From a virus: a stretch of DNA of 25,518 nt. Under the pieces are notes generated by a model. The model did not search any database and was not told where the DNA came from. It saw only the letters and a program-made list of their open reading frames with translations. The position numbers and the translations under genes were made by a program. Of the stretch, positions 8,216 to 14,645 are shown piece after piece; the stretch's first letter is position 1; the number at the start of each line of letters is the position of its first letter. The DNA is taken from IMG/VR virus record IMGVR_UViG_3300044823_000488, positions 1-25,518 of that record, one strand, 5' to 3'.

Positions 8216-9139
8216 CTACGGGTCGAACGCCACCGCGACGCCGTCAGGACCCACCGGAACCACCGGAGTCGCGGGTTCGGCTGGCGGCTCTATGCCGAGG
8301 GTCACGTCGATTGCGCCGATCGGCCCGAACCCCGTGGCGATCGTCACGTCAAAGGTTCCCTCGACCTCCATGACGACGTCGGCGTAGTAGAAGCCGGGGC
8401 CGAGGCCGACCCACTCGTCGGCGCTGGTGCCGCTCGCCGCCTGGAAGGTATGGCGGATGTTCTGGCCGACCTGCGAGAACAGGGTCGCCTTCAGGGCGCG
8501 GAAGACGATGAGCAGCGCGTCGCGGTAGAAGTCGCGCTCGTCGGCGGATGGGCTGAGCACGCTGACCCGCCAGACCCGCCTGGCCCAGCCTGGCAGCGTC
8601 CACCGGTTCTGCGGGTTGGGCGCAAGGACATCCTGACCCACCATCGTCTCGCTCTGCTGGAGCAGGTCCAGGTTGACGACCGCGAAGGGAAGGGTGCCCC
8701 AGCCGCCGACAGGCATCTTCGTCGTGACCTGGATCGGGTTCACCGTCACGCCGGCGGGGCGCGGGGCGTTGTCGAGGCCGGCCTGAAGGAGTCGGATCAG
8801 CAGTTGCGTGAATGAATCGGGCGACGTGACGATGGAGCCGCCCGGCACGACCGGACCGACGGTGGTGGTGCCGCCGCTGTCGACGGCCTGCCACGTGTAG
8901 CTGGTGGCCGGATCCAGGGGGGTCGAGGACGTGAGGGGGCCGTCGCCGGCGTCGCACCAGAACGGCAGCGGAGCGCCGGAATAGATTTGCAGGTAGGAGG
9001 CACCCGACGCGGCCCGCGACAGGGTCAGCACCGTCGCGCCGGAGGGCGGGGCGAAGTTGCCGGCCTGGGCGCCGTAGAAGGCCAGCAGCACGGCGCCGCC
9101 GGTCGGAAGCACGCTCATGCTGACGGAAGGACCGGCCAT
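8216..9139 (-). CDS. tail terminator/completion protein with N-terminal Ig-like domain
   Basis: The ATG at 9139 overlaps the preceding stop (TGATG), giving 307 residues. Residues about 1-95 look like a small Ig/FN3-type beta domain (GAVLLAFYGAQAGNFAP, followed by TSYTWQAVDSGGTTTVGP). From about residue 105 the protein resembles tail terminator proteins: a helix LLIRLLQAGLDNAP, a strand-rich part ending in LPFAVVNLDLL, then WRVSVLSPSADERDFYRDALLIVFRAL. Such proteins cap the growing tube and join tail to head. The position before sheath and tube fits. The N-terminal domain is an addition not usual for the family and could be surface exposed. The frame is open upstream of 9139 but that part is antisense-like arginine-rich shadow. 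Confidence 0.6.
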   Translation of the reverse strand: MAGPSVSMSVLPTGGAVLLAFYGAQAGNFAPPSGATVLTLSRAASGASYLQIYSGAPLPFWCDAGDGPLTSSTPLDPATSYTWQAVDSGGTTTVGPVVPGGSIVTSPDSFTQLLIRLLQAGLDNAPRPAGVTVNPIQVTTKMPVGGWGTLPFAVVNLDLLQQSETMVGQDVLAPNPQNRWTLPGWARRVWRVSVLSPSADERDFYRDALLIVFRALKATLFSQVGQNIRHTFQAASGTSADEWVGLGPGFYYADVVMEVEGTFDVTIATGFGPIGAIDVTLGIEPPAEPATPVVPVGPDGVAVAFDP

Positions 9140-9708
9140 CAGGCGCCCCCGGCCGCGGCCTGGCGCGCGGCGATCTGGGCCAGCACGTGCGCCGGTGCGT
9201 ACGCGGGCATCGCGGGGATGATCCAACTGTCGGGATCGGAGTCGGGGCCGAACGAGGCGTAGCCGCTGCTGCCGGCCGAACGAACCTCGGCCCACATCGC
9301 CGGCCGCGCCGGCCCCGCGCCGATCCGTCGCAGGCCGGTCGCCCGGTAGTGCGCCATTGCGCCCGCCGGAGAGAGCATCGCGGCCGCAAGAGGCCTGTGC
9401 ATCGGTATCCCACGTCCCGACAGAGAAGGTGCCAGCTTCTTCAGGTCGAAGGCGCCGTGGCCGACCTCGAGCCACAGCGCCTCGGGCGCGATGTTCTCGT
9501 CGGCGACGATCGCCACCGTCGTCTCGTCGCGCTGCTCGAACCGCAGGGACGAAGCGTAGCGCCCCGTCGGATAGACCAGCCGCTTGCCGTCGAGCGAACC
9601 GCGACCCAGCGCGAACTCCATCCACTTCAGGAAGAGTTCCACACCGACGCGCGTGACGTCGACCGGACGCAGGTCGGTCTTGATGACGTACTTGATCCCG
9701 TCGCTCAC
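9139..9708 (-). CDS. neck / virion morphogenesis protein (HK97 gp10-like)
   Basis: The product has 189 residues from a GTG at 9708 that overlaps the preceding stop (GTGA). Residues about 20-95 read GVELFLKWMEFALGRGSL... GRYASSLRFEQRDETTVAIVADENIAPEALWLEVGHGAFDLK, which follows the layout of gp10-like neck proteins: an N-terminal helix, a G-R-x-A-x-S strand, a beta hairpin, then A-x-x-x-E-x-G and a D-x-K. The C-terminal half is looser, with an alanine-rich helix at the end. It sits between head completion and tail terminator genes, where gp10-like proteins lie. The likely role is in joining head and tail. The GTG start is chosen because it gives the coupled overlap; an internal start is less likely. 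Confidence 0.58.
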   Translation of the reverse strand: MSDGIKYVIKTDLRPVDVTRVGVELFLKWMEFALGRGSLDGKRLVYPTGRYASSLRFEQRDETTVAIVADENIAPEALWLEVGHGAFDLKKLAPSLSGRGIPMHRPLAAAMLSPAGAMAHYRATGLRRIGAGPARPAMWAEVRSAGSSGYASFGPDSDPDSWIIPAMPAYAPAHVLAQIAARQAAAGGA

Positions 9709-10580
9709 GGTCCGGCCCCCACGACGCCCGTCATGATCGCGTAGGGCGTCGCCGCGCCCGCGACCCGCGTGCTGCCCGCCGCGACGGGTTGCACCCCGCG
9801 CTGCCGCGTCCAGAAGTCGAGGGCCTGCAGGCGGAATCGCTTGGGCTCGTTGACCGTGCCGCCGCCGAAGGGCCTGATGTGGGGCAGGCCACCCGCCGCC
9901 CGGAAGGCGACATAGACCGGCGCCGCCAGGAACTCGACCATGTAGTTGGTGCCGTCGGGGTAGCCGCCTATCGTCACCGTCGGACCGGCCACCGAGTAGT
10001 CGACGATGGGCACCACATTTCCACTGATCGGGTCCCAGATCGTCACCGCGCCCGACGGAGCCACCAGCAGGTTCTGCTGGAACGGAAGGTTCTCCCGCAC
10101 GCCGGCCTGGAGGACGGCAGTGTAGCGGGCCTGCATGTCGACGGGGATGAACTGATCGTCGACCGACGCGTTGTTCCAGGCGTCGGTAGGCTGTCCCGGG
10201 TCGTTCACGGCGAGTGTCGGATTGGCGAAGGGAATCGTCATCGAGGGTTCGGAGGACTGCCACATGCCGTAGGTCTCGTTCATGCGGACGCCGGGCTCGT
10301 CGGGCGTCGGCGACATGTGCATGAACTCGATATAGGCCCGGAACGGAAGCGACGGGGCGTCCCAGTAGGTGCCGACGCCGAGGCACTTCGTGCAGGACCG
10401 CTGCGCCGAGCCGAGTTGCGGCAGGCGCCCCTGGCCTCCGCCGCCGGCGAAAACACACGGACACGTGTGGCCCCGCATCCAGGAGACGCGCTGTCCGTCG
10501 ACGGCAATCAGCGCGTCGAAGTCCTGGCCCGGCAGGACCATGCTGGTCGGCAGCAGGAAGGGAAACGCCAGGCCTGACAC
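9705..10580 (-). CDS. head-tail neck protein with zinc-ribbon-like cysteines
   Basis: The product has 291 residues from a GTG at 10580, two bases after the connector stop and preceded by GGGG; a GTG at 10607 would add nine residues and overlap the connector gene. Residues 38-66 contain HTCPC and, after a glycine-rich loop, CTKC: a CxC...CxxC set likely to bind zinc. The rest is beta-rich and virion-like (VTIWDPISGNVVPIVDYSVAGPTVTIGG, then NYMVEFLAAPVYVAFRA). It lies in the connector/neck block between connector and gp10-like protein and is presumably a head completion or neck component. I do not recognise a named family. The stop overlaps the next start, so expression is coupled. Confidence 0.58.
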   Translation of the reverse strand: MSGLAFPFLLPTSMVLPGQDFDALIAVDGQRVSWMRGHTCPCVFAGGGGQGRLPQLGSAQRSCTKCLGVGTYWDAPSLPFRAYIEFMHMSPTPDEPGVRMNETYGMWQSSEPSMTIPFANPTLAVNDPGQPTDAWNNASVDDQFIPVDMQARYTAVLQAGVRENLPFQQNLLVAPSGAVTIWDPISGNVVPIVDYSVAGPTVTIGGYPDGTNYMVEFLAAPVYVAFRAAGGLPHIRPFGGGTVNEPKRFRLQALDFWTRQRGVQPVAAGSTRVAGAATPYAIMTGVVGAGP

Positions 10581-10581
10581 G

Positions 10582-11169
10582 TCAGAGAATCCCCAAGTGG
10601 ATTCCACCGCACATGCTTTTCGCCCGGCGGGTGAGGCGCTTCACTTCCTCCTCGAACGCCATGATCGGTCCGGAGAAGGCGCCCTTCGGGTCGAAGCGCA
10701 TGCGCCTGGACAACCCGTCGGCGGTGATCTGGGTCTCGACCGCGCCATAGTTCACGCTGAGTTGCATCGACTTCAACGCCGTCACGGCGCTGCGGGCCAG
10801 CACGAGCTGGCGCATGAAGCGCCACTTCGACTGGTAGTCGGCAGCCGTCAGCCCGGCGGTGTACTGGAACCACATGCCGCCCGGCACGTTCTCGGCGAAG
10901 CCCATGAAGGCGAGTTGCATGGCGAAAAGCGGCAGCATCTGCACCGCCGTCGCGGGCACGAAGCGCACCAGGCCGCGGTCGGGATCCTCCACCACCCAGG
11001 ACTGCGGCATGCGGAAAAACTCGTTGAGCAGCGGATAGATGAAGGCGACGTTCTTGGTGCCGTTGAGGTTGGTGGCGTTGATGATCCCGGTCGGGTCGAC
11101 GGTGTCGACGCCCTTCACCGGTCGCCAACGCAGCCGCTGAAATAACCATCCCTCATCTCGGGCTCTTTC
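10582..11169 (-). CDS. head-tail connector, C-terminal part (frame shifted at T10)
   Basis: This 195-residue stretch continues the connector after the homopolymer at 11170-11179 in the +1 frame. It starts directly with good protein sequence (ERARDEGWLFQRLRWRPVKGVDTVD) and has no ATG before MPQSWVVED; a GTG in front of KGVDTVD is the only other possible start. The centre (FIYPLLNEFFRMPQSWVVEDPDRGLVRFVP) and the helical end (ADYQSKWRFMRQLVLARSAVTALKS) look like a structural neck protein. Removing one T joins it in frame to the upstream part, giving one protein of about 330 residues. Its stop lies two bases before the next GTG. I take it as part of the same gene rather than as a separate one. 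Confidence 0.6.
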   Translation of the reverse strand, partial: ERARDEGWLFQRLRWRPVKGVDTVDPTGIINATNLNGTKNVAFIYPLLNEFFRMPQSWVVEDPDRGLVRFVPATAVQMLPLFAMQLAFMGFAENVPGGMWFQYTAGLTAADYQSKWRFMRQLVLARSAVTALKSMQLSVNYGAVETQITADGLSRRMRFDPKGAFSGPIMAFEEEVKRLTRRAKSMCGGIHLGIL

Positions 11170-11575
11170 AAAAAAAAAAGTCGTATGCAGCCTCCTGAAA
11201 ATCGAAGTCGACGCCGAGTTGCTGGTAGTTGTACTGGGTGGTGAGACCCAGAAGCCGCGCCTCCTGCTGCGTCTTCGCCGGAGGCGCCGCCACCCAGGTC
11301 TGGCAGAGCAAGACATTGGTCTCCTGCTCGATCTCGTCCTCGGCGTCGCGGATCCAGTCGGAGATCGTGTCATCGTCGATCGGGATCGGCGGATTGCCGT
11401 ACTGCTGGATCGGCACCACCACGTATGCCCGCAGGTCGTTGGGCTGAATGCCGGTCTTGGTCTTGGCACCCGACGAGTAGGTGTTGACGATGGGCTGCTG
11501 ACCGGCGACGGTCGTCCAGTTCCACAGCGCCTTGGTGGGTACGGGAGGCCCGTACTGCGGGGAGGATTGGCTCAT
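11168..11575 (-). CDS. head-tail connector, N-terminal part (gp6-like), ends at T10 run
   Basis: The frame of 135 residues starts at ATG 11575 and ends with FFF and TGA formed by a run of ten T. Residues about 45-85 (VVVPIQQYGNPPIPIDDDTISDWIRDAEDEIEQETNVLL) resemble the helical start of gp6-like connectors, where a D-D-x-x-I is followed by an amphipathic helix and a hydrophobic L. These form the ring under the portal through which the tail is attached. The ATG overlaps the stop of the GIY-YIG gene (ATGA). The first 20 bases of this gene also occur, with two changes, at the start of the GIY-YIG gene. As written the gene is interrupted; see the continuation at 10582-11169. Confidence 0.6.
   Translation of the reverse strand: MSQSSPQYGPPVPTKALWNWTTVAGQQPIVNTYSSGAKTKTGIQPNDLRAYVVVPIQQYGNPPIPIDDDTISDWIRDAEDEIEQETNVLLCQTWVAAPPAKTQQEARLLGLTTQYNYQQLGVDFDFQEAAYDFFF
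11556..11575 (-). repeat. 20-bp direct repeat, connector copy
   Basis: The first 20 bases of the connector gene read ATGAGCCAATCCTCCCCGCA on the minus strand. They match the first 20 bases of the GIY-YIG gene at 18 positions. Both copies begin with an ATGA that overlaps the stop of the gene before. Confidence 0.8.
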
Positions 11576-12486
11576 GCCGTCAGCCCTTCTTTCGCCGCCC
11601 GTCGACGAGCGTGCGCCGCTATCGCGGCCTGTCGCATGTGTTCACGGTGCTCCGCCGAGAACGGAACCCCCTTACGAGATGCGCCTAGCTTAGCACGCGA
11701 CTCGGCTGTCCACACGCGCCGCGCGTTCGACGCCGCCATCTTCACCTTGACCTCCGGCCGCGCCAAGGCGACCGTCAGCGACTTGCTCATGCGCTCGCGC
11801 GTCTCATCGCTGACCGTTCGTCGCCGGTTTGACGCTGCGATCTTCTGCCGCACGGTCAGCGTCATGGCGACTCGCACCAATGGGATCCGCGCCGCCACAA
11901 TAGCGGGATCCTGCTTCCGGCCGCGAAGAGAGTCGCTGATCTTTTTCTTATGCGCCTCGGATAGCGGTCCGTTCACGCGAGCCGCCTGCATCTTCGCCAG
12001 TCGCTCCGGCGACAGCGGTGGCCGTGCCGCAAGGGCCGCGCGGATGTGTGCGAGATGCTCTGGTGTCTTTTGCAGGGCCAGATGGGTTGCGCTCATGCGC
12101 TGCCGCACGTCGTCGGGAACGGGCCGCCCCTTGTGTTTCCGGCTCATTTCAGCGCGAGCAGGGTCGGTATGGCGGTACCCTACCGTACCTTCGCCGCCCA
12201 ACGTCATGTTGTAGCCGCCAGGAGCGAGGGTGGCGTAATCCGCTATGAACCGCTGCTCCAACGCCTGGGCATGTGCCCAAGAGTCGACGCTCTGAAGAAC
12301 CCGAACCGTAAACGCCGACAAACCGTACTTGCGTATGGCGCGGTGCAAGAGCAACTTACTTCCCTTCCGCGCTTCGCTACAGTGTTTTTTGAACCGTTTG
12401 ACAGCGGCACACTTCGATATACCAACGTATTGCTTTCCGGTTGGCGCACACGTGAGCAAGTAGACTTGCGGGGAGGCTTGACTCAT
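11572..12486 (-). CDS. GIY-YIG homing endonuclease with NUMOD3 repeats
   Basis: The 304-residue protein starts at ATG 12486, overlapping the stop of the upstream gene (ATGA), and its own TGA overlaps the connector ATG. The GIY-YIG nuclease core covers residues about 8-95: VYL at 8-10, YVG at 20-22, catalytic Arg31 (RFKKH) and Glu77 (LEQRFI), all in the usual spacing. From residue about 105 it carries several NUMOD3-type DNA-binding repeats (GYRHTDPARAEMSRKHKGR, then further copies with SPERLAKM, SEAHKKK, SDETRERM, SAEHREH). Such free-standing enzymes cut a site in related phages and spread their own gene. The first seven residues (MSQASPQ) precede the nuclease core and match the start of the connector (MSQSSPQ). 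The gene is less GC-rich than its neighbours. An upstream in-frame start at 12516 is less likely. Confidence 0.88.
   Translation of the reverse strand: MSQASPQVYLLTCAPTGKQYVGISKCAAVKRFKKHCSEARKGSKLLLHRAIRKYGLSAFTVRVLQSVDSWAHAQALEQRFIADYATLAPGGYNMTLGGEGTVGYRHTDPARAEMSRKHKGRPVPDDVRQRMSATHLALQKTPEHLAHIRAALAARPPLSPERLAKMQAARVNGPLSEAHKKKISDSLRGRKQDPAIVAARIPLVRVAMTLTVRQKIAASNRRRTVSDETRERMSKSLTVALARPEVKVKMAASNARRVWTAESRAKLGASRKGVPFSAEHREHMRQAAIAAHARRRAAKEGLTA
12467..12486 (-). repeat. 20-bp direct repeat, GIY-YIG copy
   Basis: The first 20 bases of the GIY-YIG gene read ATGAGTCAAGCCTCCCCGCA on the minus strand, differing from the connector start at positions 6 and 10. After base 20 the two genes diverge completely, which marks the border of the inserted nuclease gene. 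Confidence 0.8.
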
Positions 12487-12839
12487 TTGCGGCCCTGGCG
12501 CTGTTGCCGGCGCCACTCCTTCACCCGGAGCGCCTCACGCTCCCGCCACGCCGGCGAACCCCGCACAGGTGCATCGGGCGCTGCGGCTTCCGCCACCGGC
12601 GCAACCGGAGCGGTCACGGCCTCACCGGCCGGCGCGGGCTCGGCGCCGAAGCACTCCAGCACGACGTCGGCGTTGCCGTGGAGCCGGCCCACCTCGATCG
12701 CGGTCAAGTCGCCCGTCGCGTAGTCGTTGCCCTGTGTCCAACGGAAGGCAACCCCGGCGACTTCGCCGGCTGGGGCGTGCCGATGCCGCCAGGCCGTCCA
12801 GATCGGAAAGCCGCGGCGCAGTTTCGCGCGGAAGGTCAT
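12483..12839 (-). CDS. small post-capsid structural gene, function unknown
   Basis: The product has 118 residues from ATG 12839. The first half holds a compact beta/helix region (residues about 28-65, with DYATGDLTAIEVGRLHGNADVVLEC) like the small proteins often encoded just after the capsid gene. The second half is alanine/proline-rich (about 66-92) and the end is strongly basic (REREALRVKEWRRQQRQGRK). The basic tail suggests contact with DNA or with an acidic partner. The stop overlaps the start of the GIY-YIG gene; before that insertion it must have overlapped the connector start in the same way. The family is not recognised. The Shine-Dalgarno is poor (GGGG directly at the ATG). Confidence 0.6.
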   Translation of the reverse strand: MTFRAKLRRGFPIWTAWRHRHAPAGEVAGVAFRWTQGNDYATGDLTAIEVGRLHGNADVVLECFGAEPAPAGEAVTAPVAPVAEAAAPDAPVRGSPAWREREALRVKEWRRQQRQGRK

Positions 12840-12854
12840 CCCCGCAGTCTAGCA

Positions 12855-12870
12855 TGTTCCACGTGAAACG
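12855..12870. promoter_or_regulatory. parS-like sequence
   Basis: The plus strand reads TGTTCCACGTGAAACG. The widespread bacterial chromosomal parS consensus is TGTTnCACGTGAAACA, so 15 of 16 positions agree, the last base being the exception. It lies in the gap before the post-capsid gene. No ParA or ParB gene is in the window, so a role is unproven; the host ParB could bind it. Confidence 0.45.
12862..12870 (+). repeat. 9-bp direct repeat at left border of HNH cassette
   Basis: CGTGAAACG occurs here and again at 14631-14639, on either side of the HNH gene and its terminator. The left copy is part of the parS-like sequence. Confidence 0.5.
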
Positions 12871-12916
12871 CCATCCCGGTGCGGCGTACGTTTAGCACGA
12901 GTAAAAATAAATCTTG

Positions 12917-12934
12917 CGTATTAACGTTAATACG
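12917..12934. promoter_or_regulatory. 18-bp perfect palindrome before the HNH gene (possible operator)
   Basis: CGTATTAACGTTAATACG reads the same on both strands with no mismatch and no spacer. It ends 15 bases before the HNH start codon in an AT-rich patch. This is the form of a dimeric repressor site, and it overlaps where a promoter or ribosome site should be. A short hairpin in the leader is the other reading. Confidence 0.5.
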
Positions 12935-12949
12935 ATCACACTTCCGCGT

Positions 12950-14587
12950 ATGAAAACATGTATCGCTTGCGGAGAGGCTAAGCCCCTCTCAGAGTTCACC
13001 AGAGATAGCCGATCGTCCGACGGATTGCTGTCGCGCTGCCGTGCATGCACGAAACTAAAGAACCGGGTAGCGTATCAGGCACACGCCGACGCTCGCCGCG
13101 CTGCCCAGCGGGAGAAAAACAAAACGGACAGGGTGGCGAAGGCGGTGTACAACCGCCTGTACCGCGACCGCCACCGCGACGAATTGATTCAGGCATCACG
13201 CGATTGGCGCGCGGCCGGAAACAAGGTCAACCGATCCCCCGAATCCGTCGAACGCCAGAATGCGCGCAAGCGCCTGCTGTACGCGACAGACCCTGCATAC
13301 AAGGAGCGCGCAAAGGCGTACGTCGCACTGTACCGCAAAACGCACCCGGGGTATTCGACGTCAAGCTACAAGAAGTGGCGCGCTGCCAATCTGGATAAGG
13401 CGCGAAAATACTCACGTGAGTATTATTTTGCGTACAACCAAACACCAGAAGGTCGAGTCAATCAAGCTGCCATGCGGCTAAAACACCGAGCCAAGCGGCA
13501 AGCACGGCAAGCCGCCTACTACGCAAAAAGATATGGCGAATCTGGCGTAATAACTAACGAATACCTGAACTGGCTCAATAAATGGCAGGACCACTGCTGC
13601 TGCTACTGCAACGCACCCCTCAACCAAAAGGAAACCATCGAGCATGTCGTTCCGCTCAACCGCGGCGGCGAGAACAACCCCCACAACGTTCTATTGGCGT
13701 GCTCGCACTGCAACACTTCAAAAAATCAGCGGCTGTTTGATGTTACAGAGTGGCTACCGTTTAGCGTGCAGACACCGACAAGGACACATTCCATCTTCAA
13801 CACCGGCAAGGCGCTCGACGCGTGCCTAAACGCCGGTATCCCGGCCGAGATCGACGGCGACGCAATCCTGCTGCGACCGGGCCGCAGACTGCGAGTCCTG
13901 TCCACTTTCTGGCTGTCGGACCGGAGCGAACACGACACAACCGTAGCCTCGCTTCACGCGCTCTACCCTAGCGACCTCCTGACGTTCGACCACGAATGGC
14001 AGGCGCGGCCGAACGCGATGCTGAACGTCACCATTGCCAAGGCAGGACTCGCTGAGTCCATCGGTGCCCGCGAACTCGATATCGAGGCGCCGACAGCGGA
14101 AGAAGCGCGCGCCTTTATGGATCACTGGCACGTGCAAGGCTTCGCCGGCGGATCATGGTACGTTGGTCTACGGCGGCACAGCGGAGGCGATTGGTGCGGC
14201 ATGGCCTCGTTCCGCCGCTTTGGCAGCGCCTACGAATTGGCGCGTCTTGCGTTCAAGGATCATGTTGCCGGCGGGCTTAGCCGCATCGTCACGGCGTTCA
14301 TGCGCGCTGCACCCGAACCGGGCGACTTGCTAACCTACGCGGACACGCGTTTTGGCGAAGGCGGTGGATATGCACACGCGGGCTTCGAGCCCGACGGTGA
14401 ATCGGCACAGTGGTACGGTTATGTCAACGGCGTGCGCATTCATAGCCGCCAAGCATACCGCAAAGACGCTATGGCAACGCTACTTGATTGGTTCGACCCG
14501 GAGTGGTCCGAGCACCGCTTGGCACGTGTCAACGGCCTGTGGCGCCTCAACGGCCTGCCACAGAAACGATTTATCCTGCGCGCGTAG
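12950..14587 (+). CDS. HNH homing endonuclease with N-terminal zinc finger and Hef-like C-terminal domain
   Basis: The product has 545 residues from ATG 12950; a TTG at 12914 is in frame but adds nothing protein-like. Residues 4-33 form a zinc finger (C4, C7, C30, C33) of the kind seen in front of HNH enzymes. Residues about 210-265 form the HNH nuclease: CCYC, then EHVVPLNRGGENN with the catalytic His, PHN, and CSHCNTSKNQ, which completes the paired CxxC zinc ligands. Residues about 385-545 resemble the C-terminal domain of Hef-type phage homing enzymes: YELARLAFKDHVAGGLSRI, LLTYADTRFGEGGGYAHAGF, WYGYVNGVRIHSRQAYRKD. The gene is less GC-rich than the structural genes, lies on the opposite strand between capsid and post-capsid genes, and has its own terminator. 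All visible catalytic residues are present. Confidence 0.85.
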   Translation: MKTCIACGEAKPLSEFTRDSRSSDGLLSRCRACTKLKNRVAYQAHADARRAAQREKNKTDRVAKAVYNRLYRDRHRDELIQASRDWRAAGNKVNRSPESVERQNARKRLLYATDPAYKERAKAYVALYRKTHPGYSTSSYKKWRAANLDKARKYSREYYFAYNQTPEGRVNQAAMRLKHRAKRQARQAAYYAKRYGESGVITNEYLNWLNKWQDHCCCYCNAPLNQKETIEHVVPLNRGGENNPHNVLLACSHCNTSKNQRLFDVTEWLPFSVQTPTRTHSIFNTGKALDACLNAGIPAEIDGDAILLRPGRRLRVLSTFWLSDRSEHDTTVASLHALYPSDLLTFDHEWQARPNAMLNVTIAKAGLAESIGARELDIEAPTAEEARAFMDHWHVQGFAGGSWYVGLRRHSGGDWCGMASFRRFGSAYELARLAFKDHVAGGLSRIVTAFMRAAPEPGDLLTYADTRFGEGGGYAHAGFEPDGESAQWYGYVNGVRIHSRQAYRKDAMATLLDWFDPEWSEHRLARVNGLWRLNGLPQKRFILRA

Positions 14588-14615
14588 AAAAAACCCCGGC
14601 TTGCGCCGGGGTTTT
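14588..14615. terminator. bidirectional rho-independent terminator
   Basis: Directly after the HNH stop, A6 is followed by CCCCGGC, loop TTGC, GCCGGGG and T4. On the plus strand it ends the HNH transcript; on the minus strand the same hairpin is followed by T6 and lies 30 bases after the capsid stop, so it can also end capsid transcripts. Confidence 0.85.
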
Positions 14616-14630
14616 CGCGTCAGATCCTAC

Positions 14631-14639
14631 CGTGAAACG
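14631..14639 (+). repeat. 9-bp direct repeat at right border of HNH cassette
   Basis: Second copy of CGTGAAACG, between the terminator and the capsid stop codon. Joining the two copies would leave a normal short gap between capsid gene and post-capsid gene. Confidence 0.5.
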
Positions 14640-14645
14640 TGCCGC

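Noticed and set aside
6509-8815. 768-codon plus-strand frame opposite sheath and terminator genes
   Set aside because: Shadow composition, crosses several real gene borders, no motif.
12487-12516. Upstream start for the GIY-YIG gene (ten more residues)
   Set aside because: These codons are the out-of-frame end of the 118-aa gene; the ATG at 12486 has the coupled ATGA overlap and the duplicated start region.
12855-12870. A full plasmid-type partition system
   Set aside because: Only one parS-like site and no parA or parB gene in the window.
12914-12949. TTG start for the HNH gene
   Set aside because: It would run through the palindrome and has no ribosome site; the zinc finger begins right after the ATG at 12950.
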